A DNA stretch of 64,000 nt. Origin: Paracoccus zhejiangensis (GTDB lineage: Bacteria > Pseudomonadota > Alphaproteobacteria > Rhodobacterales > Rhodobacteraceae). This document shows positions 38,705 to 46,207 of this stretch, one piece after another (the first letter of the stretch is position 1; each line of letters starts with the position of its first letter). The notes beneath the pieces were generated by a model. The model made no database searches and was not told the DNA's origin. It was given only the letters and a program-made list of their open reading frames with translations. The translations under genes were made by a program, and so were the position numbers. The DNA is taken from positions 2,852,001 through 2,916,000 of the forward strand of contig NZ_CP025430.1 in NCBI RefSeq assembly GCF_002847445.1. The letters are read 5' to 3'.

Positions 38705-39328
38705 TCAGGCTGGCATGCTGTCCAGCGCGGCGATCAATTCTGCATGTCGTGCCAGCATCCCTTCCCGCACATCTGCGGGCGGGCGAGGTGCGATACGCAG
38801 CTCCGCGAAGCTTTTGTCGGGCAGCGGCCTGAAAAGCCTGTTGGCCTCGGTTTCGGAAAAGCCCGCGATTTGAACGGCCTCAAGCCAGGCGGAAATGCGA
38901 TCTGCCTGCTTGATCTGCTTTTTGATCGAGGCAGGCAGAACCGCCGGCAATCCGAAACGGCGATGGATAGCCGCCGCGAGGCGTTCGTCCAATTCGCCAT
39001 ATTCGCAACCCAAAGCAGATTTCACCGGCGATATCATATCCCCAATTACATATTCCGGCGCATCATGCAGCAAGGCTGCAAGCTGCCAGCGCGGATGAAC
39101 CGGAGATTGAATTCGGGTAAAGATCTGCTCGACCAGCAGCGAATGTTCGGCCACCGAATAGGCCCAATCACCGCGCGTCTGGCCGTTCCAGCGCGCGACG
39201 AAAGCCAGCCCGTGGGCGATATCTTCGATCTCGATATCGAAGGGTGTCGGGTCCAGCAGGTCAAGCCTGCGGCCCGACAGCATCCGCTGCCAGGCCCGGG
39301 GTTGGGACGGTGAAGATGTGCGGGCCAT
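38705..39328 (-). CDS. HD-domain hydrolase, YfbR-like
   Basis: 207 residues. Metal-binding residues of an HD phosphohydrolase are seen: His in SVAEHSLLVEQIF, and the HD pair in LAALLHDAPEYVIGDM. The ordering and spacing resemble YfbR-type 5'-deoxynucleotidases and related HD proteins, though the substrate is not determinable. The C-terminal third is helical. It lies downstream of secB on the same strand with an 18-base gap. Confidence 0.82.
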   Translation of the reverse strand: MARTSSPSQPRAWQRMLSGRRLDLLDPTPFDIEIEDIAHGLAFVARWNGQTRGDWAYSVAEHSLLVEQIFTRIQSPVHPRWQLAALLHDAPEYVIGDMISPVKSALGCEYGELDERLAAAIHRRFGLPAVLPASIKKQIKQADRISAWLEAVQIAGFSETEANRLFRPLPDKSFAELRIAPRPPADVREGMLARHAELIAALDSMPA

Positions 39329-39346
39329 CCGTGGCCTGCCCTGCGA

Positions 39347-39880
39347 TCAGGAGAGTTTCTGGCCTTCGGACTGCGCCTGCGCCGCCTGAGCCTGGGCGCG
39401 GCGCGTCAGTTCCTGCCGGTAGAGCGCGACGAAATCGACCGGCTCCATGTTGAAGGGCGGGAATCCGCCATCGCGGGTCACGTCCGAGATGATGCGGCGC
39501 ACGAAGGGGAACAGCATCCGCGGGCATTCGATCATCAGGAAGGGGTGCAGCTGGTCTTCCGGCACGCCCTCGATGTTGAAGACCCCGCCGTAATCCAGCT
39601 CGGCCAGGAACAGCGGCTGCTTGTCGCTGCCATTGACCGAGGTCACCTTGAATTTCGACAGCACCTCGTACTGGTTCTCGCTGCCGCGCTTGCGGGCGTC
39701 GAGGCTGACCTGCACGCTGATCTCGGGCTGGACCTCGCCCGAGGGGGCGCCTTTCTGGGCGACGACGTTCTCGAAGGACAGGTCGCGGATGAACTGCGCG
39801 AGGATCTGCATCTTCACCGGCTGCGGGGCAGCGGCGGCCTGGGGTTCTGCAGTGGCGGCGTTGTTGGTTTCATCGGCCAT
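39347..39880 (-). CDS. secB: Protein-export chaperone SecB
   Basis: 177 residues. SecB is a tetrameric chaperone that holds preproteins unfolded and hands them to SecA. Recognisable parts are VKMQILAQFIRDLSFENVVAQKG near the N terminus, the central LDYGGVFNIEGVPEDQLHPFLMIECPRMLFPFVRRIISDVTRDGGFPP block that is nearly diagnostic for SecB, and the ending PVDFVALYRQEL. The N terminus is Ala/Gln-rich, as in other alphaproteobacteria. SecB upstream of fxsA (minus strand) and tim44 (divergent) is the standard neighbourhood. Confidence 0.96.
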   Translation of the reverse strand: MADETNNAATAEPQAAAAPQPVKMQILAQFIRDLSFENVVAQKGAPSGEVQPEISVQVSLDARKRGSENQYEVLSKFKVTSVNGSDKQPLFLAELDYGGVFNIEGVPEDQLHPFLMIECPRMLFPFVRRIISDVTRDGGFPPFNMEPVDFVALYRQELTRRAQAQAAQAQSEGQKLS

Positions 39881-39962
39881 GGTTCTGGCTCCTCATCAGC
39901 TGAAATCGATACGGATCACCGACCCGGTCTGGCCGAGGTTCTAGCAGCAGCTTTCCCGGGCC

Positions 39963-40469
39963 TCAATGCTGCGTCCAGCCCGAGGGCGGACGGGGGCCGG
40001 AACGCGGGGGCGCCTGCGGCAAATCGTCAGGCTCGACGACATAATCGGCATCGATCACGCCATCGTCATAGGGAGGGCGATGCGGCTCGTGCGGGCGCTG
40101 CGGACCCATGCCGACGCGCGTGACCTGCACGCGCTTGCCGATCTGGCCCATCGCCCAGCTACGGAAGCCGGGGATCAGCAGCAGGATGCCAAGCGTATCG
40201 GTGAAAAATCCGGGCGTCACCAGCAGCGCCCCGGCCAGAAGGATCATCGCGCCATGGGCAATCGGCGCCGTCGGATCGCGCAATTCGTTGAAACTGCGCT
40301 GGATCTCAATCCAGGCCTTGGTTCCCTGACTGCGCATCAAGGCCGTGCCGATCACGGCGGACAGCAGCACCAGCGCCAGCGTGGGCCAAAGCCCGATCAG
40401 GCCGCCGACCTGAATGAACAGCGCGATCTCGATGATCGGAATGGCGATGAACAGCCAGAAAAGCCACAT
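39963..40469 (-). CDS. fxsA: FxsA family membrane protein
   Basis: 168 residues from ATG 40469, which has AAGGGAG seven bases upstream; the frame is open to 40664, but only the shorter form is FxsA. The N-terminal segment MWLFWLFIAIPIIEIALFIQVGG is the FxsA signature. Two more membrane segments follow, including GALLVTPGFFTDTLGILLLIPGFRS. The C-terminal cytoplasmic tail is rich in Pro, His and Arg. Overproduction of E. coli FxsA suppresses F-plasmid exclusion of phage T7; its normal role is unknown. It is divergent from tim44. Confidence 0.9.
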   Translation of the reverse strand: MWLFWLFIAIPIIEIALFIQVGGLIGLWPTLALVLLSAVIGTALMRSQGTKAWIEIQRSFNELRDPTAPIAHGAMILLAGALLVTPGFFTDTLGILLLIPGFRSWAMGQIGKRVQVTRVGMGPQRPHEPHRPPYDDGVIDADYVVEPDDLPQAPPRSGPRPPSGWTQH

Positions 40470-40581
40470 GACGAAACTCCCTTGAGGGGTCTCGGAAACT
40501 GGACTTGGCGACCCCCAGCACCTACATAATAGCACAAGACGCCCATACCAACCGCCCTGTCCGAGAATTGAGGTCGAACGC

Positions 40582-41238
40582 ATGTCCAACTCGCTGATCC
40601 AGCTGCTTGTTCTGGCCGGGATCGCCATCTTCCTGATCCTGCGGCTGCGGAACGTCCTGGGCACGCGCGACGGCTACGAGCCGCCCAAGGTCGAAACCCC
40701 GCCCGCCGGCTCGCGCCGCTTCGAGGTGATCGAGGGCAGCGCCGATCAGGTCGACAACGATATCGCCGATCATGCCGAGGCCGGCAGCCCCGCGGCGCTG
40801 GCTCTGGCGCAGATGAAACGGGCCGAGCCGGGCTTTGGTGTGGGCGAGTTCCTCTCGGGCGCCAAGGGTGCCTATGAGATGATCCTGATGGCCTTCGAGC
40901 GCGGCGATCTATCCGACGTGCGGCCCTTCCTTGGCGAGAATGTCGCCGAGGCCTTCCAGTCGGTGATCGACCAGCGCAAGTCGCAGGGCCAGACGGTCGA
41001 GGCACAGTTCTTGGGCACGCGCGAAACCGCGCTGGCCGGTGCGAATTTCGATCCCGCGACCAGCGAGGGCGAGGTTTCGGTCCGCTTCGTGGGCGAGATG
41101 ATCGCGGTCACCCGTGATGCCACCGGCGCGGTGGTCGATGGCGATCCGAAGGCCGCGCGCAAGCAGCGCGATGTCTGGACCTTCGCGCGCCGGATGGGTC
41201 AGGACGACCCGAACTGGCAACTGGTCGCGACCGGCTGA
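40582..41238 (+). CDS. Tim44/TimA family membrane-anchored protein
   Basis: 218 residues. An N-terminal membrane segment (LIQLLVLAGIAIFLILRLRNVLG) precedes a Tim44-like domain. Landmarks are FLSGAKGAYEMILMAFERGDLSDVRPFL, GENVAEAFQSVIDQRKSQGQ and the ending RKQRDVWTFARRMGQDDPNWQLVATG. Related to mitochondrial Tim44, the bacterial TimA proteins are thought to have roles at the membrane in protein handling. The stop shares a base with the start of smr. Confidence 0.88.
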   Translation: MSNSLIQLLVLAGIAIFLILRLRNVLGTRDGYEPPKVETPPAGSRRFEVIEGSADQVDNDIADHAEAGSPAALALAQMKRAEPGFGVGEFLSGAKGAYEMILMAFERGDLSDVRPFLGENVAEAFQSVIDQRKSQGQTVEAQFLGTRETALAGANFDPATSEGEVSVRFVGEMIAVTRDATGAVVDGDPKAARKQRDVWTFARRMGQDDPNWQLVATG

Positions 41239-41828
41239 TGACACGAAAGCGCGGGCTGACGAGCGAGGATCAGGAGATCTGGTCGCGCGTCGCCCGCACG
41301 GCCAAGCCGCTGCATCCCACGCTGAAGAAACCGGCCCCGCCGGTCACCCCGCGCCCCGCCCCGGACCCTGTCCCGCGGGGCGTTGAGCGTTTCGAGGTCC
41401 AGCCCTTCCGGGTCGGCCAGACCTCGCGGCGCGCCACGGTGTCCGCCGAGGCGATCGGCCTCACCCCGGCCGAGCGGCTGGACCAGCATCCCCTGCGCAT
41501 GGACCCCAAGACCCACCGCAAGATGCGCCAGGGCAAGCTGCGCCCCGAGGCGCGGCTGGACCTGCATGGCATGACGCTGGCCGAGGCCCATCCCGAGCTG
41601 ATGGGCTTCATCCTCAGGACCCATGCCTCGGGCAAGCGGCTGGTGCTGGTCATCACCGGCAAGGGCCGGGGCGATCACGGCCCGCTGCCCACCCGCCCCG
41701 GCGCGCTGCGCCATCATGTGCCGATCTGGCTGCACCAAGCGCCTCTGGCCGGCGTCGTCCAGCAGGTGCAGGGCGCCCATCGCAGCCATGGCGGCGAGGG
41801 CGCCTATTACGTCTATCTGAGGCGATAG
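41238..41828 (+). CDS. Smr-domain protein
   Basis: 196 residues. The C-terminal Smr domain shows LDLHGMTLAEAHPELMGFI and the GKGRGDHG loop (VLVITGKGRG), features of the MutS2-like Smr nuclease fold. The N-terminal half is a Pro-rich linker. The final codons YLRR-stop are encoded by the 16-bp sequence that recurs 0.9 kb downstream, so the gene end served as an insertion site. In related genomes an mltA gene often sits between tim44 and smr; here the two are directly adjacent. Confidence 0.9.
   Translation: MTRKRGLTSEDQEIWSRVARTAKPLHPTLKKPAPPVTPRPAPDPVPRGVERFEVQPFRVGQTSRRATVSAEAIGLTPAERLDQHPLRMDPKTHRKMRQGKLRPEARLDLHGMTLAEAHPELMGFILRTHASGKRLVLVITGKGRGDHGPLPTRPGALRHHVPIWLHQAPLAGVVQQVQGAHRSHGGEGAYYVYLRR
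41813..41828. repeat. Left 16-bp direct repeat (attL-like)
   Basis: CTATCTGAGGCGATAG, identical to 42740-42755. This copy is the last 16 bases of smr, including its stop. Together the two copies bracket the AT-richer insert. Confidence 0.85.
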
Positions 41829-41846
41829 AGCCCAATCTCTCCGAAA

Positions 41847-41868
41847 GATTCGACTCATCAGTCGAATC
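41847..41868. promoter_or_regulatory. Perfect 9-bp inverted repeat upstream of the winged-helix gene
   Basis: GATTCGACT-CATC-AGTCGAATC, a perfect dyad ending 34 bases before the proposed ATG. There is no T-run after it, so an operator is more likely than a terminator. Autoregulation by the downstream winged-helix-like protein is the simplest reading. Confidence 0.45.
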
Positions 41869-41902
41869 ACCGTATAGTCATCGATGAGTAGAGGTGATTG
41901 AG

Positions 41903-42382
41903 ATGACTCTGGAAGCCAAGCAAAAGAATCACTTAGAGGAAGTCATCGGCGGCGTGGAGCGTGAGTTGGCCGGCGTGATGAAGGAGATTTCTATTGAGGA
42001 ACAAAAACTGAACGCGCTGGTGTCGAGACGCGATAGCTTGCGTGCGGCGCTTAGAAGCCTGATTGATGCGCTCCCATCCACGGAGCGGAAGCGGCAACTC
42101 ATCGAAGCGGCCGATTATGAGGGGCGTGATCCCATTGCCGTCTCTGAGACAGCGAGAAAGCTGATCGAGTTCATTCGATCCGACATCGAAAGGGTTTGGC
42201 AGGTTGGTGATCTTCAGCAGAGACTTGAAAAGCACGGCGAGAGAATCTCCGACCGCTATGCCTCTAACACGCTCCGAAAACTGAGGGATCGAGGACTAAT
42301 CAGCAGAGTCGGACGAGGAAAATATCGAGCAAACAACACAATTTTAGCTATCGAAGGTTTAGACGAGGACGACTTGGAATGA
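41903..42382 (+). CDS. Uncharacterised coiled-coil/winged-helix protein
   Basis: 159 residues from ATG 41903, with GAGGTG six bases upstream; GTG 41894 is an alternative. Residues about 3-60 are a charged, heptad-like helix (KQKNHLEEVIGGVERELAGV...). Residues about 80-145 look like a winged helix: a helix ARKLIEFIRSDIERVWQVGDLQQRL, a recognition-type helix RYASNTLRKLRDRGLIS and a wing RVGRGKYRAN. The tail is acidic. No family was recognised. Codon usage is AT-richer than in the neighbours. It lies 35 bases before a tRNA gene and shares its terminator, so the two may be one transcript. A DNA-binding role is inferred. Confidence 0.75.
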   Translation: MTLEAKQKNHLEEVIGGVERELAGVMKEISIEEQKLNALVSRRDSLRAALRSLIDALPSTERKRQLIEAADYEGRDPIAVSETARKLIEFIRSDIERVWQVGDLQQRLEKHGERISDRYASNTLRKLRDRGLISRVGRGKYRANNTILAIEGLDEDDLE

Positions 42383-42417
42383 GGCCCCGAACACGCTGGA
42401 ACGTGTCCGAGGCCAAG

Positions 42418-42503
42418 GCCTGCGTGGCGAAACGGTAAACGCATCCGCTTTGCAAGCGGACTCCCTGGTCGGATTGCGGGTTCGAATCCCGCCGCAGGCA
42501 CCA
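42418..42503 (+). tRNA. Class II tRNA, leucine-like body with UGC (Ala) anticodon
   Basis: 86 nt including an encoded CCA. Acceptor stem GCCTGCG/CGCAGGC, seven perfect pairs, discriminator A. D arm TGGCGAAACGGTAAACGC, nearly the E. coli tRNA-Leu D arm. Anticodon stem TCCGC/GCGGA with loop TTTGCAA, so the anticodon is TGC at 42451-42453. The variable region is 15 nt with a TCC/GGA mini-stem, and the T arm is GCGGG-TTCGAAT-CCCGC. The long variable arm, A73 and D-arm are leucine identity features. The third acceptor pair is C-G, so the G3-U70 needed by alanyl-tRNA synthetase is absent. Charging with leucine while reading GCA codons is predicted, not shown. Confidence 0.85.
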
Positions 42504-42506
42504 ATC

Positions 42507-42532
42507 AAAGGCCCGAGCACGCTCGGGCCTTT
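42507..42532 (+). terminator. Rho-independent terminator after the tRNA
   Basis: Exact inverted repeat AAAGGCCCGAGC / GCTCGGGCCTTT with a two-base centre, starting four bases after the CCA end and ending in TTTCC. A strong tRNA-type terminator. It fixes the 3' end of the regulator-tRNA transcript. Confidence 0.85.
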
Positions 42533-42739
42533 CCATATTGTCGCACAACCCTCGGGCAAATGCAAGCTAAGCTGCTGATTCGAAGGACTAAAATTAAGAC
42601 TCGAAAAACAACAGGTTAGTAGGGGCCTGAATCCCTGGGCGCGACTTGGACGAAGGATAGAGTAACCATTTCTTAATGTCTGTCGAAGCGAGCCGCAGTT
42701 TGGTTTTAGCCGCCAACGGCTTGGAGACCCTTACCACGG

Positions 42740-42755
42740 CTATCTGAGGCGATAG
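42740..42755. repeat. Right 16-bp direct repeat (attR-like)
   Basis: Second exact copy of CTATCTGAGGCGATAG, just before the convergent hydrolase gene. The flanking bases differ from those of the left copy, so the shared core is limited to 16 bp. Confidence 0.85.
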
Positions 42756-42758
42756 GCC

Positions 42759-43826
42759 TTACGGCGAGACCACGATCTGCGCCGCCTGCTGCACCCGGAT
42801 CGCCGCCGCGCCGAAGGGGTTCTGCGCGCTGCCGTAATTGCCCGAGAACATCCGCTCCAGCTCCTGCGCGCTGGACAGGATACGGATCAGCGTCGGCGAG
42901 GTGGCGGCGTTGAAATGGCCGATGCCGGTGTTGAACTGGCTGACATCGACCAGCACCACGTCCAGATCGGCCACCGCCCGCGGGTCCTGCAGCGTCCCCA
43001 GCCGCAGACTCTGGTTCGAGATCAGCGCCGAGAGGCGCAGCGCCCGGTCGCTTTGCGAGGTGAAGATGAAGAAGGGCTGCGGCAGATCGCCGATGGCCTT
43101 GGCCTGCGCCCGGAACACGTTCACGTTGATGTCCGGCGCCTGCAGCACCACGCCATCGAGCTCTTTCAGCACATCGCGCCGCCCGGTCAGCGCCAGTTGC
43201 CGCAGGCTTTCCATCAACAGCTCCGCCCCCATGGAATGCGCCACGAGGATCAGCTTGCCGTGCCCGCGCGTGGCGGCCAGTGTCTGGATCGTGGTCACCA
43301 GGTCATCGCGCGAATACAGCAGGCTGTCCCTATCCGCTGCATAGGCCAGTGCCTTGGTATGCGAGACCCAGGAGAAATGCGTGCGGATGCCGGGAAACTT
43401 CAGGTCATGGGCGATCTGGGCATAGCGATAGACGCCCTCGCCGTAGCTGGTGTTGAAGCCGTGGATGAACAGGATGATGTCGCTTTCCTGCACCGGCCGC
43501 CCGGCCAGTTCCCGCTCGATCGCGGCGCGAAAGCCCTGCGGCCCGTCCAGCCGGTCATCGGCGGTCACCAGGAACTCGCGGCGCGGGTCCGGTTTGCCAT
43601 CGGTTTTCGGATAGCGCACGGTCCCCATCGTGCGATCCGGCGGCACCGAAACGTCGATGCGGTGAAAGCTCAGCCCCCGCGCGGGCTGGTTGTCGGGGTT
43701 GCGGTTGCCCGCCACGAAGATCCGCTCGACCGTCCCGACAGAACCGGCGTCGCGATCAACCACCACCTCACCACGCGGCCCGCAGGCCGCCAGCACCAGA
43801 ACCCCCAACACAGCAATCCAGCGCAT
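42759..43826 (-). CDS. Alpha/beta hydrolase lipoprotein (DUF900-like)
   Basis: 355 residues. A lipoprotein signal with VLAAC places the lipidated residue at Cys15. The body is an alpha/beta hydrolase of the DUF900 type. IILFIHGFNTSYGEGVYRYAQIAHDL holds the oxyanion region, LILVAHSMGAELLMESL the nucleophile Ser, and a C-terminal Asp/His region ends in VSQFNTGIGHFNAA. It is predicted to be membrane-anchored and exported. The substrate is unknown. The stop lies three bases from the right direct repeat of the insert. Confidence 0.85.
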   Translation of the reverse strand: MRWIAVLGVLVLAACGPRGEVVVDRDAGSVGTVERIFVAGNRNPDNQPARGLSFHRIDVSVPPDRTMGTVRYPKTDGKPDPRREFLVTADDRLDGPQGFRAAIERELAGRPVQESDIILFIHGFNTSYGEGVYRYAQIAHDLKFPGIRTHFSWVSHTKALAYAADRDSLLYSRDDLVTTIQTLAATRGHGKLILVAHSMGAELLMESLRQLALTGRRDVLKELDGVVLQAPDINVNVFRAQAKAIGDLPQPFFIFTSQSDRALRLSALISNQSLRLGTLQDPRAVADLDVVLVDVSQFNTGIGHFNAATSPTLIRILSSAQELERMFSGNYGSAQNPFGAAAIRVQQAAQIVVSP

Positions 43827-43898
43827 GGCCTAAGCCCCCCGATTTTCTGATGAAAATCAGTTTGCCAGTTGTGCGGGATTCGGGGAAGCCCCGGTAAT

Positions 43899-44078
43899 CT
43901 AGCGGTTGTAATTCGCCTTCGGTCCGGCGAACCACCAGATGATCAGCCCCAGCACCGGCAGGATGGCCACGATCGCGATCCAGACGATCTTCTTCCCGGT
44001 CGATTCATTGGTGTTGATGATCGAGGCGATGGCCCAGACATCGAGACAGAAGATGATGATGCCGAAGACATAATCCAT
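43899..44078 (-). CDS. Small PLDc_N-like membrane protein
   Basis: 59 residues, starting MDYVFGIIIFCLDVWAIASI and ending WWFAGPKANYNR. Two hydrophobic segments flank a short polar loop (NTNESTGKKIVW), and the WIAIVAILPVLGLIIWW-FAGP segment matches the phospholipase D N-terminal (PLDc_N) membrane domain found alone in many small proteins. It is predicted to be an inner-membrane protein of unknown function. It is the last gene of the minus-strand run from hslV/hslU, 57 bases after hslU. Confidence 0.8.
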   Translation of the reverse strand: MDYVFGIIIFCLDVWAIASIINTNESTGKKIVWIAIVAILPVLGLIIWWFAGPKANYNR

Positions 44079-44135
44079 GAAGGCGACCCCTATGCTGCGC
44101 GAAGGGTCAACACCCGCGACCCAGCGCCGGTTCCC

Positions 44136-45440
44136 TTAGAGGACATAGCGCGACAGGTCGGTCGAGCGCGACAGGTCGCCCAGGTGCTCTTCGACAAAGG
44201 CGCCGTCCACGGTGACCGTATCGCCGCCCCGGTCAGGTGCGGTGAACGAGAGGTCCTCGAACACCCGCTCGATCACGGTATAAAGCCGCCGTGCGCCGAT
44301 ATTCTCGATCGCGCCATTCACCTCGGCCGCGATCCGGGCCAGCGCGGCAATGCCGTCATCGGTAAAGCTGACCGTCACCTGCTCGGTCGCCATCAGCGCG
44401 GTATATTGCCGGGTCAGGGCGTTGTCGGTCTCGGTCAGGATGCGGATGAAATCGGCCTCGGTCAGGGCGCGCAGCTCGACCCGGATCGGCAGCCGGCCCT
44501 GCAGTTCCGGCAGAAGGTCCGAGGGTTTCGCCACATGGAAGGCGCCCGAGGCGATGAACAGGATATGGTCGGTCTTCACCGGGCCGTATTTGGTGCTGAC
44601 CGTGGTGCCCTCGATCAGCGGCAGCAGGTCGCGCTGTACGCCCTCGCGGCTGACCTCGCCGCCCCGCGCCTCGCTGCGCGCGGCCACCTTGTCGATCTCG
44701 TCGATGAAGACGATGCCGTTCTCTTGCACCGCCTCCAGCGCCGCCGCCTTGACCGTGTCATCTTCCAGAAGCTTGTCGGCCTCTTCGGCGATCAGCAGCT
44801 CATAGCTTTCGGCCACCGTCACCTTGCGCCGCACCCGCCGCCCGCCAAAGGCCTTCATCAGCCCCGACAGATCCATCATCCCGCCCATGCCACCGGGCTG
44901 GCCGGGAATGTCCATCATGCCGAGCGGGTTCGAGTTGTCCTGCACCTCGAGCTCGATGATGGTGTCATCAAGCTCGCCCCGCTTCAGCTTGTCGCGGAAC
45001 ATCTGACGGGTGCCGTCGCGGGCATCCTTGCCGGCCAGCGCCTCGATCACCCGTTCTTCGGCAGAGCTGTGGGCGCGGGCCTTCACATCCTCGCGCATCC
45101 GCTCGCGCGTCTCGATCAGCGCGGCATCGGTCAGGTCGCGGATGATCTGCTCCACGTCACGGCCGACATAGCCCACCTCGGTGAACTTGGTCGCCTCGAC
45201 CTTGATGAAGGGCGCATTGGCCAGTTTCGCCAGCCGCCGGCTGATCTCGGTCTTGCCGACTCCGGTCGGCCCGATCATCAGGATGTTCTTCGGATACACT
45301 TCGTCGCGCAGGTCATCGCCCAGCTGCTTCCGCCGCCAGCGATTGCGCAGCGCCACCGCGACGGCACGCTTGGCATCTTTCTGCCCGATGATGAAGCGGT
45401 CCAGCTCCGAGACGATTTCGCGGGGGGTCAGGTCGGTCAT
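44136..45440 (-). CDS. hslU: ATP-dependent protease ATPase subunit HslU
   Basis: 434 residues. It is the AAA+ unfoldase of the HslUV (ClpYQ) protease. [24 protein letters not shown] marks the N terminus. The Walker A motif GPTGVGKTE is at 57-65, the [14 protein letters not shown] pore-region motif follows, Walker B is VFIDEIDK, and the sensor region is [27 protein letters not shown]. The C terminus LSRYVL is the tail that inserts into HslV. It is 79 bases downstream of hslV. Confidence 0.97.
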   Translation of the reverse strand: MTDLTPREIVSELDRFIIGQKDAKRAVAVALRNRWRRKQLGDDLRDEVYPKNILMIGPTGVGKTEISRRLAKLANAPFIKVEATKFTEVGYVGRDVEQIIRDLTDAALIETRERMREDVKARAHSSAEERVIEALAGKDARDGTRQMFRDKLKRGELDDTIIELEVQDNSNPLGMMDIPGQPGGMGGMMDLSGLMKAFGGRRVRRKVTVAESYELLIAEEADKLLEDDTVKAAALEAVQENGIVFIDEIDKVAARSEARGGEVSREGVQRDLLPLIEGTTVSTKYGPVKTDHILFIASGAFHVAKPSDLLPELQGRLPIRVELRALTEADFIRILTETDNALTRQYTALMATEQVTVSFTDDGIAALARIAAEVNGAIENIGARRLYTVIERVFEDLSFTAPDRGGDTVTVDGAFVEEHLGDLSRSTDLSRYVL

Positions 45441-45487
45441 GTCAGGCCTCGCAGGCTTTCTCTTTCGTTCAAATATCCCGGGGGTGA

Positions 45488-45518
45488 GGCCCGGAACGGG
45501 CCGAGGGGGCAGCGCCCC
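45488..45518. repeat. Paired hairpins between hslV and hslU
   Basis: GGCCCG-GAA-CGGGCC (45488-45502) and GGGGC-AGC-GCCCC (45506-45518) lie back to back, just past the hslV stop. They are part of a G-rich stretch beginning AAATATCCCGGGGG, a form recalled from intergenic palindromes of Rhodobacteraceae. They may stabilise the hslV 3' end or set the hslV:hslU ratio. Confidence 0.45.
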
Positions 45519-45519
45519 G

Positions 45520-46077
45520 TCAGCCTTCCAGCACTTCCACCGTCAGCTTGCCATTGGTGTAGACGCAGATATCCGCCGCGATCGCCATGGCCTTCCGGGC
45601 CACGGCCTCGGCATCCAGGTCGCCCTCCATCAGCCCGCGGGCCGCGGCCAGGGCGAAATTCCCGCCCGATCCGATGGCGGCCACGTCATGTTCCGGTTCC
45701 AGCACATCGCCCGCGCCGGTGACGACATAGATCTGCGCCCCATCGGTGACGATCAGCATGGCCTCCAGGTTGCGCAGGTACTTGTCGGTGCGCCAGTCCT
45801 TGGCCAGATCGACGCAGGCGCGCTGCAACTGGCCGGGCGCGGATTCCAACTTCTTCTCCAGCCGCTCCAGCAAGGTAAAGGCATCGGCGGTCGAGCCGGC
45901 AAAGCCCACCACCACGTCGCGCCCGCCGGGCGTCAGCCGGCGCACCTTGCGCGCCGTGCCCTTCATCACCGTCTGGCCGACGCTGACCTGCCCGTCACCT
46001 GCCACGACCACCTTGCCGCCACGCTTGACCGCAAGGATCGTGGTGCCGTGCCAGCCGGGAAACTTGTCTTCCGCCAT
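45520..46077 (-). CDS. hslV: ATP-dependent protease peptidase subunit HslV
   Basis: 185 residues from ATG 46077; the frame is open to 46209, but [21 protein letters not shown] is the usual alphaproteobacterial start. HslV is the proteasome-like dodecameric peptidase. The active-site Thr is the first of the TT pair after an eleven-residue leader. [22 protein letters not shown] and the [18 protein letters not shown] segment are hallmark regions. It is upstream of hslU with which it forms the protease. Confidence 0.96.
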   Translation of the reverse strand: MAEDKFPGWHGTTILAVKRGGKVVVAGDGQVSVGQTVMKGTARKVRRLTPGGRDVVVGFAGSTADAFTLLERLEKKLESAPGQLQRACVDLAKDWRTDKYLRNLEAMLIVTDGAQIYVVTGAGDVLEPEHDVAAIGSGGNFALAAARGLMEGDLDAEAVARKAMAIAADICVYTNGKLTVEVLEG

Positions 46078-46207
46078 CAGGGGCCTCCGTATCTCTTGGG
46101 GCTGAAATATGGGCGCGGACCCGGCTTCGCAAGCCGCGCTGCTGGTCGACACGCGGAAAGCATGGCATTGAGGGGGCCGACCCGGCCCTCCAAAGCCATG
46201 ACGGACC

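Larger units (their letters stand above)
41829..42755. mobile_element. Small insert after smr carrying a regulator-like gene and an odd tRNA
   Basis: About 927 bp bounded by an exact 16-bp direct repeat, one copy of which is the smr 3' end. Removing the insert plus one repeat copy would leave smr and the convergent hydrolase gene with stops three bases apart, the compact spacing seen elsewhere in the window. The insert is visibly more AT-rich and less GC3-biased than its neighbours. It contains an inverted repeat, one 159-codon gene, one tRNA, one terminator and about 200 bases without a gene. There is no integrase or transposase, so it must be non-autonomous or degenerate. Confidence 0.65.

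Noticed and set aside
42418..42503. Reading the tRNA as an ordinary tRNA-Leu(CAA) by shifting the loop one or two bases
   Set aside because: Any shift destroys the perfect TCCGC/GCGGA stem and displaces U33, so TGC is the only consistent anticodon.
42256..42565. Minus-strand peptides such as CGGIRTRNPTRESACKADAF
   Set aside because: These are antisense translations of the tRNA gene and its terminator, a common false-gene pattern.
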